Below the pieces are notes generated by a model. It did no database searches. It was not told the origin of the DNA and saw nothing but the letters and a program-made list of their open reading frames with translations. Below, in pieces: positions 6,718 through 14,484 of a DNA stretch of 18,402 bases. Both the position numbers and the translations under genes were made by a program. Source of the stretch: CAYMTN01 sp964393335 (GTDB taxonomy: Bacteria; Chloroflexota; Anaerolineae; Aggregatilineales; Aggregatilineaceae). The DNA lies in assembly GCA_964393335.1 (NCBI GenBank), contig CAYMTN010000097.1, forward strand, positions 1 to 18,402, written 5' to 3'. The first letter of the stretch is position 1. The number at the start of each line of letters is the position of its first letter.

Positions 6718-7896
6718 ATGAAGGAAACCACAACACTCCATCAACTGGGGGCGCTTGTGTCGCTGCAAATCAGCCCTGTGGATATACCCCCCAAAGCATG
6801 GCGGCAGATCATTGACGCAGCGTTCCGGCATGACCTTGCGCCTATGCTGTTGTGGGTCGCCAAACAGAGCGCGCCGGACATTGTTACCGGGCCTTTATGG
6901 AAGCCGGTCATAACGGTCACGCGTGGCACGGCGGTCCGCTATGTAACCCTGGAAGCCACTCGGAAACAAGTCAGCCTGGCGCTGATCGCCGCCCAAATCC
7001 CCGCGCTGTGGCTGAAAGGGATCGCCCTGGCACATACCGTCTATCCCCAGCCCGTTTTACGGCGCATGAGCGATTTGGACGTGTTGGTGCCCTATGACCA
7101 GCGGGAAAACGCCCTGGGGCTTGTCGAAGGGCTTGGGTATCATTTTTATAAGACTGAAGGCAAGTTGATGAGTTCCAGGGAGGTTATGGAACTCAACCAG
7201 ACTCATCACTACCATCTGCGAGGCGGCACCCGTGACTCAGTCGTGCTCGAACTGCACTTTCGTCTGCTGAGTTCAGATAACAAATTGCTGCCCCTCGACA
7301 AATTGGAGTGGTTCTGGACTCAAACCACCACCCTTCAAAACAGCAGCCAATTTACTGTGCCTCAACCAGAAGCGCACCTGCTCTATTTGTGCGCTCATGC
7401 GATTTTGCAGCATGGCGAAGGCGACACGTCGCTCCGCCAGTACTTCGATCTCCACCAGATCGTCACGAATGCGCCCGTTGACTGGGACGTGGTCGTCGAA
7501 CAAGCCGCGACGTTAGGCTGGGGTTACGCGGTTGATCGCGCGCTGTCGCTGGCCGTCCGGTATTTCTCGACCCCGGTTCCCGCTGCCGTATTCGCCGATC
7601 TGCGGAAAAGTCGCACCAAACACGATTCGGTGGCTGGGCGCGCGCTTCGTATTCGGAGCAAAGGATCGCGCCTGGAACGAGTGTTGATCAGGCTGCAAGA
7701 CATGTCCTTTACCGAACGAGTCGGTTTGGTGCGCCGGATTCTGTTTCCGCCGCGACCGTATATGCGTGTGCGATATGGATTGCGTCCCGATCAACGGGTG
7801 TGGCCCGCCTACCTATACCGCTGGTTGGATCAAGGGCAGGAGATTATGTGGGCCATGTGGAATCGCCTGACCAGGGCGATTCGTGGCAGGGAATAG
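6718..7896 (+). CDS. Uncharacterised nucleotidyltransferase family protein (PF14907 type)
   Basis: This 392-aa protein matches the uncharacterised nucleotidyltransferase family found in RiPP and capsule loci. LWLKGIALAHTVYP (97-110) is followed by RRMSDLDVLV (115-124). Asp119 and Asp121 form the metal-binding DxD pair of the polymerase-beta-like fold. A third acidic residue may be the Glu in VVLELHFRL. A helical C-terminal half contains LLYLCAHAILQHGE and a DLHQIV stretch, which recur in this family. Members accompany HprK-like kinases in lasso peptide clusters (PadeN-like), where they may add a nucleotide to a phosphorylated peptide. That role is inferred here from the neighbouring HprK-like gene, though this gene is divergent from the main operon. 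TAGGGA lies about 8 nt upstream of the ATG. The C-terminus is Arg-rich and cytoplasmic. Confidence 0.8.
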   Translation: MKETTTLHQLGALVSLQISPVDIPPKAWRQIIDAAFRHDLAPMLLWVAKQSAPDIVTGPLWKPVITVTRGTAVRYVTLEATRKQVSLALIAAQIPALWLKGIALAHTVYPQPVLRRMSDLDVLVPYDQRENALGLVEGLGYHFYKTEGKLMSSREVMELNQTHHYHLRGGTRDSVVLELHFRLLSSDNKLLPLDKLEWFWTQTTTLQNSSQFTVPQPEAHLLYLCAHAILQHGEGDTSLRQYFDLHQIVTNAPVDWDVVVEQAATLGWGYAVDRALSLAVRYFSTPVPAAVFADLRKSRTKHDSVAGRALRIRSKGSRLERVLIRLQDMSFTERVGLVRRILFPPRPYMRVRYGLRPDQRVWPAYLYRWLDQGQEIMWAMWNRLTRAIRGRE

Positions 7897-7986
7897 TCGC
7901 TCGTTTGGACCCGGACCGGTCCAGGCCCGCATCGCTGTTGGGGAGCACGTTGTGTCGTTATGTCCGAGCACCGGGAGGGTGAATTG

Positions 7987-8493
7987 ATGGGCAAGGCCTG
8001 GTATGTAATTCAAAGCAAGCCGCACAAGGAAAACCAGCTCTGTACGTATCTCGAAACGCAGCAGTTCGTGGTTTTCTATCCGACGATTGAAGTCGAACCT
8101 GTGAACCCGCGTTCGTCGAGGATCCGCCCCTATTTCCCACGTTATATGTTTGTCTACGCCGACCTGGACGAGGTCGGTATTTCGGCGCTGCAATGGGTGC
8201 CCTTTGCGATCGGCCTCGTGCAGTTCGATGGGTACGCCATGCCCGTACCGGAAAACGTGGTCCATGAACTCAAGCGCCGGATCGCCGCCATTGAGTCGGC
8301 GGGCGGCATCCACCTGGAGGGCCTGAAGCAGGGCGATCCCGTGCGGATTACGCGGGGACCATTAGCCGGGTACGAGGCGCTCTTTGACATGCGCCTCAGC
8401 GACTCCGAACGCGTGCAGGTGCTGCTTGAGATGTTGGGGCGTCAGGTGCGGGCGAAAGTGAGCCGGAGCGCCATCGAGAAGCGTCGCCCCTGA
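7987..8493 (+). CDS. NusG/RfaH-family transcription antitermination paralog
   Basis: This 168-aa protein has an N-terminal NGN domain: KAWYVIQSKPHKENQLCTYL, then FYPTIEV, then RPYFPRYMFVYADLDE. The C-terminal KOW domain lies in LKQGDPVRITRGPLAGYEALF near residues 110-130. Length and motifs fit NusG-type factors, which bind RNA polymerase and reduce pausing or termination. The location beside a RiPP/glycosyltransferase locus, not beside secE and ribosomal protein genes, marks it as a specialised paralog (RfaH, LoaP or UpxY type). ATG 7987 is chosen over an in-frame ATG at 7960 because GGGAGG lies about 9 nt before it. It follows the nucleotidyltransferase by 90 nt and is probably co-transcribed. 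It may act on the hairpins within the minus-strand cluster; this is inferred. Confidence 0.88.
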   Translation: MGKAWYVIQSKPHKENQLCTYLETQQFVVFYPTIEVEPVNPRSSRIRPYFPRYMFVYADLDEVGISALQWVPFAIGLVQFDGYAMPVPENVVHELKRRIAAIESAGGIHLEGLKQGDPVRITRGPLAGYEALFDMRLSDSERVQVLLEMLGRQVRAKVSRSAIEKRRP

Positions 8494-8508
8494 TCCGCCG
8501 CGCGACGC
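8481..8508. terminator. Small hairpin between convergent genes
   Basis: GCGTCGC (8481-8487) pairs with GCGACGC (8502-8508) across a 14-nt loop, spanning the 16-nt gap between the stops of the NusG paralog and the PAP phosphatase. It has no T-run on either side. It could act as a weak bidirectional terminator, but the match may be chance in GC-rich DNA. Confidence 0.25.
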
Positions 8509-8509
8509 C

Positions 8510-9484
8510 TTACAAACACCGCTGGATGGCGTCGAGTAACGACTCGTGCAAATGGCCGTTCGTCATCAGGATTCCCTGGTTGCCGCTGAGCCGCGTGCCC
8601 ATGCTGAAATCGAGCGGGCGGCCCTGGGCATCGCTTGTTTTGCCGCCTGCTTCCGTCACGATGATATGACCGGCGGCATGATCCCACACTTTTTCACGGT
8701 AGCTCGCCTCGTTGCTGACGCGCAGGTTGATGTCGCCTCTGCCGGACGCCAGCATGGCGTGTTTGTCCTGGCTGTCGAGGCGAAAATAGGGCGCGTCCGG
8801 GCCTCGCTGGAGCGCCAGCATCAGCCGGTCGATAAAGCCCAGATCGACATGCCGGTCTTCGTAACTCGTCAAAATCACCGCGCGGCTGGCGTCCGCCGTC
8901 GTCGAGACGTGGATGGGGGCCGCGTTCCCTCCGCTGAGCGGGCGGATGAATGCGCCTGCGCCCTGCGCGGCAAACGTCAATGCGCCGGTGCGGGACGTGT
9001 CTTCTTCGCTGTAAAACCCTGGGCTGGCCAGCACGCCCACGACGGGCCGGTAATCGACCATCAGGCTGACCGCGACGCAGTAGTGCCGTTTTCCCAGGAA
9101 GCCCGCCGTCCCGTCAATCGGATCGACGGTCCAGGTGCGCGCTGCTGTCTTTTGTTTGCCGGTATCCAGCCAGTCGCAGATTTGATCCTCCGAAACCGGC
9201 CTGCCAACCGCCTGAGTCAAAAAACGCTGGACCAGGGCGCGCTGCGTTTCGGATAACAGGTTCACGTAATCGGCGGCGCGTTCCTCCGACAAGACGGCAT
9301 CCCCAGGGAATGACTCAGCCAGCGCCCGCCCGATGATGGCCTGGGATGCGTAATCCGCAATGGTGACTGGCTCGCGCCCTGCTTTTTGAGCGGAGCCAAC
9401 CAGGTCCTCTTGAATCTGCTGGCAGAGCAGGGCGGCGCGCTGCGCGATGGATGTTGCCGTTTCGAGTTCGTTCAGAAAATTCAC
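8510..9484 (-). CDS. 3'(2'),5'-bisphosphate nucleotidase (PAP phosphatase)
   Basis: This 324-aa protein belongs to the inositol-monophosphatase-like, lithium-sensitive phosphatase family. Its metal-binding motifs are SEERAAD near 66-72, WTVDPIDGTAGF near 118-128, and WDHAAGHIIVTEAGG near residue 280. These fit the Hal2/SAL1 (3'-phosphoadenosine 5'-phosphate nucleotidase) branch, which turns PAP into AMP and relieves product inhibition of PAPS-using enzymes. The gene lies next to the ATP sulfurylase/APS kinase gene on the opposite strand, agreeing with a sulfur role. A GTG start at 9484, giving VNFLNELETA, is preferred because a GGAG site lies about 10 nt before it. An upstream ATG at 9526 adds 14 residues without a ribosome site. 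A broader inositol phosphatase activity cannot be excluded. Confidence 0.88.
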   Translation of the reverse strand: MNFLNELETATSIAQRAALLCQQIQEDLVGSAQKAGREPVTIADYASQAIIGRALAESFPGDAVLSEERAADYVNLLSETQRALVQRFLTQAVGRPVSEDQICDWLDTGKQKTAARTWTVDPIDGTAGFLGKRHYCVAVSLMVDYRPVVGVLASPGFYSEEDTSRTGALTFAAQGAGAFIRPLSGGNAAPIHVSTTADASRAVILTSYEDRHVDLGFIDRLMLALQRGPDAPYFRLDSQDKHAMLASGRGDINLRVSNEASYREKVWDHAAGHIIVTEAGGKTSDAQGRPLDFSMGTRLSGNQGILMTNGHLHESLLDAIQRCL

Positions 9485-9742
9485 GTCCGATTCACTCCAG
9501 GTTGATAGGCCGGACCATACGATCATGCACGGCGGTTATTTGAACACATCCCGCGTGATCTGTCATTAGTGGGATCAGCCGGCTGCCCGCGATGCAGGCC
9601 GGACCGCCGCCCGCTCATCGCCTGAAACGCACGCCAGATCGGCGGAAATTGGCCGGTCGCAGCCGGTGCGGAATCAAAGGCGCTGGCTCATCAAAAGCGC
9701 CAATAGGGCCGTGAAACACTGTGAAAAAAGGCTATTGTATGG

Positions 9743-9748
9743 TACGAT
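9743..9748 (+). promoter_or_regulatory. Candidate extended -10 box for the sulfurylase/APS kinase gene
   Basis: TACGAT preceded by TGG (9740-9742), an extended -10 pattern, 49 nt before the ATG at 9798. A -35 element at normal spacing is poor (TGTGAA). The remaining part of the 313-nt gap (9485-9797) has only a small GGCGCT/AGCGCC hairpin (9679-9701); I see no riboswitch that I can name. Confidence 0.3.
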
Positions 9749-9797
9749 ACCGCCGTTTGAATACCCAATGAAGCGGTTTGTCATCAGGAGGCAGTGT

Positions 9798-11513
9798 ATG
9801 TCCCGGTCGGGTTTGATTGAACCATACGGCGGAAGGCTTGTCGATTTGCGCGTGGCGGCGGATGACGTGGCCGAGCTGAAAGCGTATGCAAGTCATTTGC
9901 CATCGTTGCAGCTCAGCCAGCGGCAGATGTGCGATCTCGAACTGCTGGCGGTGGGCGCGTTTTCGCCGCTGGACCGTTTTATGTCCGAAGCGGATCACCG
10001 GCGTGTCATCGACGAAATGCGCCTCTCGAACGGGCAGTTATTCCCGCTTCCGATCACGCTGCCGATTTTTCCCGGTGACGACATCCAGATCGGGCAGGAG
10101 ATCGCGCTGCGCAGCCAGAAAAACGAGCTGTTGGCCGTGATGAAGATCGAAGAGATCTACGAGTGGGACCGGGATGAAGTCTCCGAAAAAGTGTTTGGCA
10201 CGCTGGATACCGCGCACCCGATTGTGTCCGAGATGCACACCTGGGGGCCGCTCAACATTTCCGGCGAGTTGAAAGTGATCCAGCTTCCGCCTGCCTACGA
10301 CTTCCGCGATCTGCGCCTGACACCGGCCCAAACACGGGCCAAATTGCAGACGTTCGGTTACGAGAATATCGTCGCCTTCCAGACGCGCAACCCGCTGCAC
10401 CGGGTCCACGAAGAACTGACCAAACGCGCCATCGAAGAGGTCGGCGGCGTGCTGCTCTTGCATCCGGTGGTTGGCATGACCAAACCGGGCGACGTGGATC
10501 ACTACATTCGCGTGCGGACGTACAAAGCCCTCACGCAGAATTACTACGATCAAGACCGCGTGCTGCTCTCGCTGCTGCCGTTGGCGATGCGCATGGGCGG
10601 CCCGCGTGAAGCCGTCTTACATGCCATCATTCGCCGTAATTACGGGGCCAATCACCTGATCGTCGGGCGGGACCACGCCGGGCCGGGCAACGACTCGAAC
10701 GGGGAGCCGATCTACGGACCCTACGACGCGCAGCAAATGGTCGAAGAATACAGCGACGAGTTGGGCGTCAAAGTCATTCCGTTCCGGCTGGTGTCGTATA
10801 TTCCAGACGAAGATCGTTATGAAGAAATCTCCAAGATTCCACAGGGCACCAAGACGCTGTCACTGTCCGGCACGCAGGTGCGCGAGGAGTTTTTGGGCAA
10901 CGGCAAGCCGCTCCCGGAGTGGTTCACTCGCCCGGAGGTGGCCGCGATTCTGGCCGACAGCTACCCGCCACGCCACCGCCAGGGCGTTTGTATCTGGTTC
11001 ACCGGGCTGAGCGGGTCCGGGAAATCGACGACGGCAGACGTGTTGACGTCGATGCTGCTGGAACATGGCCGCCAGGTGACCGTGCTGGATGGCGATGTCG
11101 TCCGCACGCACCTGTCGAAAGGGTTGGGGTTCAGCAAAGAGGGCCGCGATCTCAACATTCGCCGCATCGGGTTCGTGGCGTCTGAGTTGGTCCGGCATGG
11201 CGGCGTGGTGATCTGCGCCGCGATCAGCCCCTACCGCGCCACGCGTAACGACGTGCGGAACATGGTCGGCAGCGACAATTTTGTCGAGGTATTCATGAGC
11301 ACGCCGCTTGACGTCTGCGAAGAACGCGATACGAAGGGCCTGTACGCCCAGGCGCGCCGGGGTGAGATCACGGGTTTCACGGGGATCGACGATCCGTATG
11401 AGGAACCACTCAACGCGGAAATCATCCTGGGCACCGTTGACTATACGCCTGAGGAAAACGCACAGGCGATCATCAGCTACCTGCTCGAACGCGGTTTCAT
11501 CAAACCCGCGTAG
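9798..11513 (+). CDS. Bifunctional sulfate adenylyltransferase / adenylylsulfate kinase
   Basis: This 571-aa fusion activates sulfate. The N-terminal ATP sulfurylase (about 1-390) shows QTRNPLHRVHE (195-205) and GRDHAGPG (290-297), the ATP and sulfate binding motifs. The C-terminal APS kinase (about 395-571) shows a Walker A GLSGSGKST (403-411), DGD (431-433), then SKEGRDLNIRRIG and ISPYRATR. Both parts appear complete, so the enzyme should convert sulfate and ATP to APS and then PAPS. Both domains look catalytically intact, unlike fungal enzymes with an inactive regulatory kinase domain. The ATG at 9798 follows AGGAGG by 6 nt; an in-frame upstream extension to 9666 lacks a ribosome site and protein character. 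It stands alone between a promoter-like box and a strong terminator hairpin. Confidence 0.95.
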   Translation: MSRSGLIEPYGGRLVDLRVAADDVAELKAYASHLPSLQLSQRQMCDLELLAVGAFSPLDRFMSEADHRRVIDEMRLSNGQLFPLPITLPIFPGDDIQIGQEIALRSQKNELLAVMKIEEIYEWDRDEVSEKVFGTLDTAHPIVSEMHTWGPLNISGELKVIQLPPAYDFRDLRLTPAQTRAKLQTFGYENIVAFQTRNPLHRVHEELTKRAIEEVGGVLLLHPVVGMTKPGDVDHYIRVRTYKALTQNYYDQDRVLLSLLPLAMRMGGPREAVLHAIIRRNYGANHLIVGRDHAGPGNDSNGEPIYGPYDAQQMVEEYSDELGVKVIPFRLVSYIPDEDRYEEISKIPQGTKTLSLSGTQVREEFLGNGKPLPEWFTRPEVAAILADSYPPRHRQGVCIWFTGLSGSGKSTTADVLTSMLLEHGRQVTVLDGDVVRTHLSKGLGFSKEGRDLNIRRIGFVASELVRHGGVVICAAISPYRATRNDVRNMVGSDNFVEVFMSTPLDVCEERDTKGLYAQARRGEITGFTGIDDPYEEPLNAEIILGTVDYTPEENAQAIISYLLERGFIKPA

Positions 11514-11550
11514 CTGTTGGATCGGCCTGAACAGCACAACAGATCATCCA

Positions 11551-11584
11551 GCAAGCGGTATCGTACTGGCTCGATACCGCTTGC
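11551..11584 (+). terminator. Strong terminator-like hairpin after the sulfurylase/APS kinase gene
   Basis: GCAAGCGGTATCG (11551-11563) pairs perfectly over 13 bp with CGATACCGCTTGC (11572-11584), with an 8-nt loop, 37 nt after the stop codon. No proper T-run follows (ATGTTCC), so it would be an unusual intrinsic terminator or a 3' end stabiliser. It separates the gene from the permease transcription unit. Confidence 0.65.
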
Positions 11585-11649
11585 ATGTTCCAGCGACAGC
11601 CGTTTCGGTTTTTATGGAAAACAGAAATAGAATCCGGACGATTAGCTTG

Positions 11650-11673
11650 GTAGGGGCGCTGCTTGCTGCGCCC
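11650..11673 (+). repeat. Palindromic dispersed repeat, copy 1
   Basis: A 24-nt sequence starting GTAGGGGCGC and ending GCTGCGCCC; its GGGCGC/GCGCCC ends can fold on each other. The identical sequence occurs inverted at 14292-14315. Outer arms AATCCGGA (11631-11638) and TCCGGATT (11681-11688) enclose this copy, giving a nested hairpin just before the permease gene. It resembles REP-like repeats seen in Chloroflexota and cyanobacterial genomes. Confidence 0.75.
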
Positions 11674-11725
11674 TGGATCATCCGGATTTGTTTCAGTCTC
11701 TCCACTAGACGGAGGCACACACGGC

Positions 11726-13504
11726 ATGACCCTCGATATTGCCATGTTCCTCATCCTCTTCGTCGCCGCCCTGATTCTGTTCTCGTTTGAGTGGGTTTCC
11801 GCCGACATCACCGCGCTGGGACTCATGCTGGCGCTGGCGGTCCTGGGCCTGCTCGACCCCGCCGACGCCTTCGCCGGGTTTGGCAGCGAAACCGTGCTCA
11901 TGATCCTGGGGCTGCTCATTATGACTGAAACGCTGGTGAGCACGGGCCTGATCGATCTGGTCGGCCAGCGCCTGCTCAACCTGGTCGGCCAGAACACGAC
12001 CCGGTTACGGCTGGCCCTGTTGGTCGCACCCGCCGCGATGAGCGCGTTCATCAGCAACACGGCGTCGGCGGCGTTTTTTCTGCCGATCACGTTGGGGCTG
12101 GCCAATCGCAGCAAGCTGAATTCGTCCAAACTGTTGATGCCCCTCGCGTTTTCTGCCATTCTGGCCGGTTCGACGACGTTCATCGGCACGTCGACCAACC
12201 TGGTTGTCAGCGGCCTGATGCAGCAGCAGGGCCTCAAACCGCTCGGCATGTTCGAACTCACGCCGGTCGGGCTGCCGATCCTGGTCGTGGGCCTGCTGTA
12301 TATGGCGACGGTTGGCTTCCGGCTGATTCCCAATCGCGCCAGTTCGGACACGCGCAAGGCCCCGTTTGATGACGATCTGTACTTCACCGAATTGATTGTG
12401 CCTCCCGCCTCACCGATCATCGGAAAAACCATCGAAGAGTCGGTGTTGATGAACGATCTACAGCTTGGCATGTTGCAGCTTCAACGCGGCTCGCAGACCA
12501 TCAAACCACTCGCCCGGACGGTGTTGCAGGCCAACGACCGGTTGGTGGTCGAAGGGTCGCGCATGGATATGCTGCGGCTCCCCACCATGCCGGAGGTCGA
12601 GATCAGCGGCAAGATTCAAGGGCTGGAGCGGTTTTCGGCGAACGGCGGGGCGTGCACGGCGGAGGTCGTCTTGCTGCCCGGCTCGCCGCTGGTCGGGCGT
12701 ACCATCAAGGGGCTGCGCCTGCGTGAGCGCTTCCAGGTCCAGATTCTGGCCGTTCGCCGCGCCGGGGAAGTGCGTCACAGCCGGATTGGCCGCCTGACGT
12801 TGAACCTGGGCGACGTGCTGCTGATCTACATCCCGCGCGATAACCTGCACCTGATGGAAACCGAACGCTATTTCCGCGTGCTGGACGTGATCGACACGCT
12901 GGCACCGGATACCAGCCGCGCGTTTTTGGCGAGCGCCATTTTTGCCGGATCGCTGCTGGTCGCCGTCCTGGGCATCCTGCCGATTTCCGTCGCCGTGATG
13001 GTCGGCGCGCTGACCGCCTTCCTGACCGGCTGTATCACGCCGGAAGAAGCCTATCGCAACATCCAGTGGCAGACACTCATCCTGATCGGCAGTATGCTGG
13101 CGTTTGGCCGGGCCATGCAAGAAACGGGCACCGCCGATTATCTGGCCAATTTCATCGTGGACCTGCCCATCAAAAATTCTCCGGTGCTGCTGCTGGCCGT
13201 GTTTTTTGGACTGGCCGTCGTGCTGACTCAACCGATGTCCAATCAAGCGGCGGCGGCGGTGCTGATCCCGATTGCGATCCAGACGGCGCTGCTGCTCGAC
13301 TACAACCCGCGCCCGTTCGCCATCACGATTGCCCTGGCGGCGAGCGCCTCGTTTATCACGCCACTCGAACCGGCGAGTGTGATCGTCTACAATGCAGGTC
13401 GCTACAAATTCATCGATTTTATCCGGGTGGGCGGCATCCTGACGATCTTGATTTTCGCCATCGTGATCGCGCTCGTGCCGCTGTTGTGGACGATCGGCGG
13501 TTGA
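11726..13504 (+). CDS. SLC13-type permease with two TrkA-C domains, candidate sulfate transporter
   Basis: This 592-aa inner-membrane protein has about ten or more hydrophobic segments in two halves. SNTASAAFFLPI (about 111-122) and GTSTNLVV (about 154-161) are the first-half DASS signatures, and QPMSNQAAAAVLIP (about 502-515) is the matching second-half motif. Between the halves lie two cytoplasmic TrkA-C (RCK_C) domains (about 210-285 and 310-380), each with a GSPLVGRTI- or SPIIGKTI-like strand. This layout matches bacterial and algal SLC13 sulfate transporters (SAC1/SLT-like), and the sulfate genes on both sides support that substrate. Dicarboxylate or other anions remain possible. The ATG at 11726 follows GGAGG by 10 nt; the longer frame from 11663 runs through a repeat. 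The histidine phosphatase gene follows 44 nt downstream, likely in one transcript. Confidence 0.88.
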   Translation: MTLDIAMFLILFVAALILFSFEWVSADITALGLMLALAVLGLLDPADAFAGFGSETVLMILGLLIMTETLVSTGLIDLVGQRLLNLVGQNTTRLRLALLVAPAAMSAFISNTASAAFFLPITLGLANRSKLNSSKLLMPLAFSAILAGSTTFIGTSTNLVVSGLMQQQGLKPLGMFELTPVGLPILVVGLLYMATVGFRLIPNRASSDTRKAPFDDDLYFTELIVPPASPIIGKTIEESVLMNDLQLGMLQLQRGSQTIKPLARTVLQANDRLVVEGSRMDMLRLPTMPEVEISGKIQGLERFSANGGACTAEVVLLPGSPLVGRTIKGLRLRERFQVQILAVRRAGEVRHSRIGRLTLNLGDVLLIYIPRDNLHLMETERYFRVLDVIDTLAPDTSRAFLASAIFAGSLLVAVLGILPISVAVMVGALTAFLTGCITPEEAYRNIQWQTLILIGSMLAFGRAMQETGTADYLANFIVDLPIKNSPVLLLAVFFGLAVVLTQPMSNQAAAAVLIPIAIQTALLLDYNPRPFAITIALAASASFITPLEPASVIVYNAGRYKFIDFIRVGGILTILIFAIVIALVPLLWTIGG

Positions 13505-13548
13505 GTGTACCGCGTGCCTGCTTGCCCGGTGTGCGCGAAAGGTGAACC

Positions 13549-14172
13549 ATGACACAAATTATCCTGGTCCGGCATGGGCAGACGGAATGGAACCGGGTGG
13601 AGCGCTTCCGAGGCCGGGCGGACATCCCGCTCAATGACACCGGCCTGGCGCAGGCTGATCTGACCGGGCGGCGCATTGCATCCGGCTGGCAGCCGGTCGC
13701 CGTCTACGCCGGTCCTCTCGCCCGGACGCAGCAGACGGCGGAGGCGATTGGCGCGTCGTGCGGCGTGCCGGTGCAGGTCGAACAGCGGCTGATCGACATC
13801 GACTACGGCGCGTGGCAGGGCTTGACTCCCGGTGAGGTGCGCGAGCGCTGGCCGGAGGCGCTCGCGGCGTGGTATGCGACCCCGCATGTCGCGCAGATTC
13901 CGGGCGGCGAAACGCTGGATAACCTGCGCGCCCGCGCGATGCACGCGGTCCGCGATCTGGCTGCCGCGCACGCCGGGCAAACCATCGTCCTGGTGAGCCA
14001 TACCGTCGTCAACCGGATCGTGTTGTTAGGCGTGTTAGGGCTTGGCAATGACCGTTTCTGGCGGCTGCGCCAGGATACCTGCGCCGTGAACGTCTTTGAG
14101 GCGGAAGACGGCGACTACACCCTGGTGAGTTTGAATGACACGTGCCATCTGCGGCACGCGGCCAGGGGGTGA
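13549..14172 (+). CDS. Histidine phosphatase family protein (phosphoglycerate mutase-like)
   Basis: This 207-aa cytoplasmic enzyme has the LVRHGQTEWN signature (residues 6-15), whose His9 is the phosphorylated nucleophile. GPLARTQQTAEAI (about 55-67) and GGETLDNLRARA follow, with VSHTVVNR near residue 147 bearing the second catalytic His. Small members of this family include alpha-ribazole phosphatase, broad-specificity phosphatases and cofactor-dependent mutases; the substrate cannot be chosen from sequence alone. Length fits the family. AAAGGTGA precedes the ATG. It starts 44 nt after the permease stop in the same direction, and a hairpin lies 19 nt after its stop. Confidence 0.92.
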   Translation: MTQIILVRHGQTEWNRVERFRGRADIPLNDTGLAQADLTGRRIASGWQPVAVYAGPLARTQQTAEAIGASCGVPVQVEQRLIDIDYGAWQGLTPGEVRERWPEALAAWYATPHVAQIPGGETLDNLRARAMHAVRDLAAAHAGQTIVLVSHTVVNRIVLLGVLGLGNDRFWRLRQDTCAVNVFEAEDGDYTLVSLNDTCHLRHAARG

Positions 14173-14190
14173 GGCTTGTCACGCGAATCA

Positions 14191-14217
14191 CGGACAGGTT
14201 TTCTTCACACCTGCCCG
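14191..14217 (+). terminator. Hairpin after the histidine phosphatase gene
   Basis: CGGACAGGT (14191-14199) pairs with ACCTGCCCG (14209-14217) apart from one A/C mismatch, with a 9-nt loop, 19 nt after the stop. No T-run follows; the loop itself is T-rich. Likely terminates the permease/phosphatase transcript. Confidence 0.45.
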
Positions 14218-14291
14218 AATACGGTCGAATCGTTCAAACGATGATCTGACCACAGAAATGAATCCATAGAAGTCACGAGAAATGGATTCCT

Positions 14292-14315
14292 GGGCGCAGC
14301 AAGCAGCGCCCCTAC
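14292..14315 (-). repeat. Palindromic dispersed repeat, copy 2 (inverted)
   Basis: The exact reverse complement of the 24-nt sequence at 11650-11673 (reads GGGCGCAGCAAGCAGCGCCC followed by CTAC). Both copies have GGA after one differing base at the same end. It can fold on its GGGCGC/GCGCCC ends. The two copies are about 2.6 kb apart and bracket the permease and phosphatase genes. Confidence 0.75.
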
Positions 14316-14353
14316 GAAATACTCTCATGAGTTCCGTTGATCTACTGAGAACG

Positions 14354-14401
14354 CAGAGGCCGCAGAGAAAAAGAATTTCTCTGTGTTCTCCATGCCCTCT
14401 G
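14354..14401. repeat. CAGAGA-type inverted repeat
   Basis: CAGAGAAA (14363-14370) and TTTCTCTG (14376-14383) form an inner stem; CAGAGGC (14354-14360) and GCCCTCTG (14394-14401) form an outer, imperfect one. The wording (CTCTGTGTTCTC, CCTCTGTGG) is that of a dispersed repeat known from many environmental bacteria, often mis-called as small proteins. Confidence 0.55.
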
Positions 14402-14484
14402 TGGTGGAACAAATTGAGACATTGTTAGAATGAGTCAATCGTACCTGCCCGAAATTCTCCCTGGTTCTGCGCCCGTATCCGGGT

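Noticed and set aside
7913..7922. GGACCGGTCC perfect 10-nt palindrome before the NusG paralog
   Set aside because: Single short GC-rich palindrome; no second copy or operator-like context.
11631..11688. Nested inverted repeat considered as a riboswitch upstream of the permease
   Set aside because: It fits a palindromic dispersed repeat also found at 14292-14315; no known sulfur riboswitch core was seen.
11500..12471. 323-codon minus-strand frame
   Set aside because: Ser/Arg-rich shadow of the permease gene, crossing the terminator hairpin and repeat.
12458..13555. 365-codon minus-strand frame rich in His, Arg and Gln
   Set aside because: Shadow of the GC-rich permease gene; composition is typical of antisense translation.
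14188..14412. 74-codon minus-strand frame with HHRGHGEHRE
   Set aside because: Derived from the CAGAGA-type and palindromic repeats; such peptides are well-known annotation artefacts.
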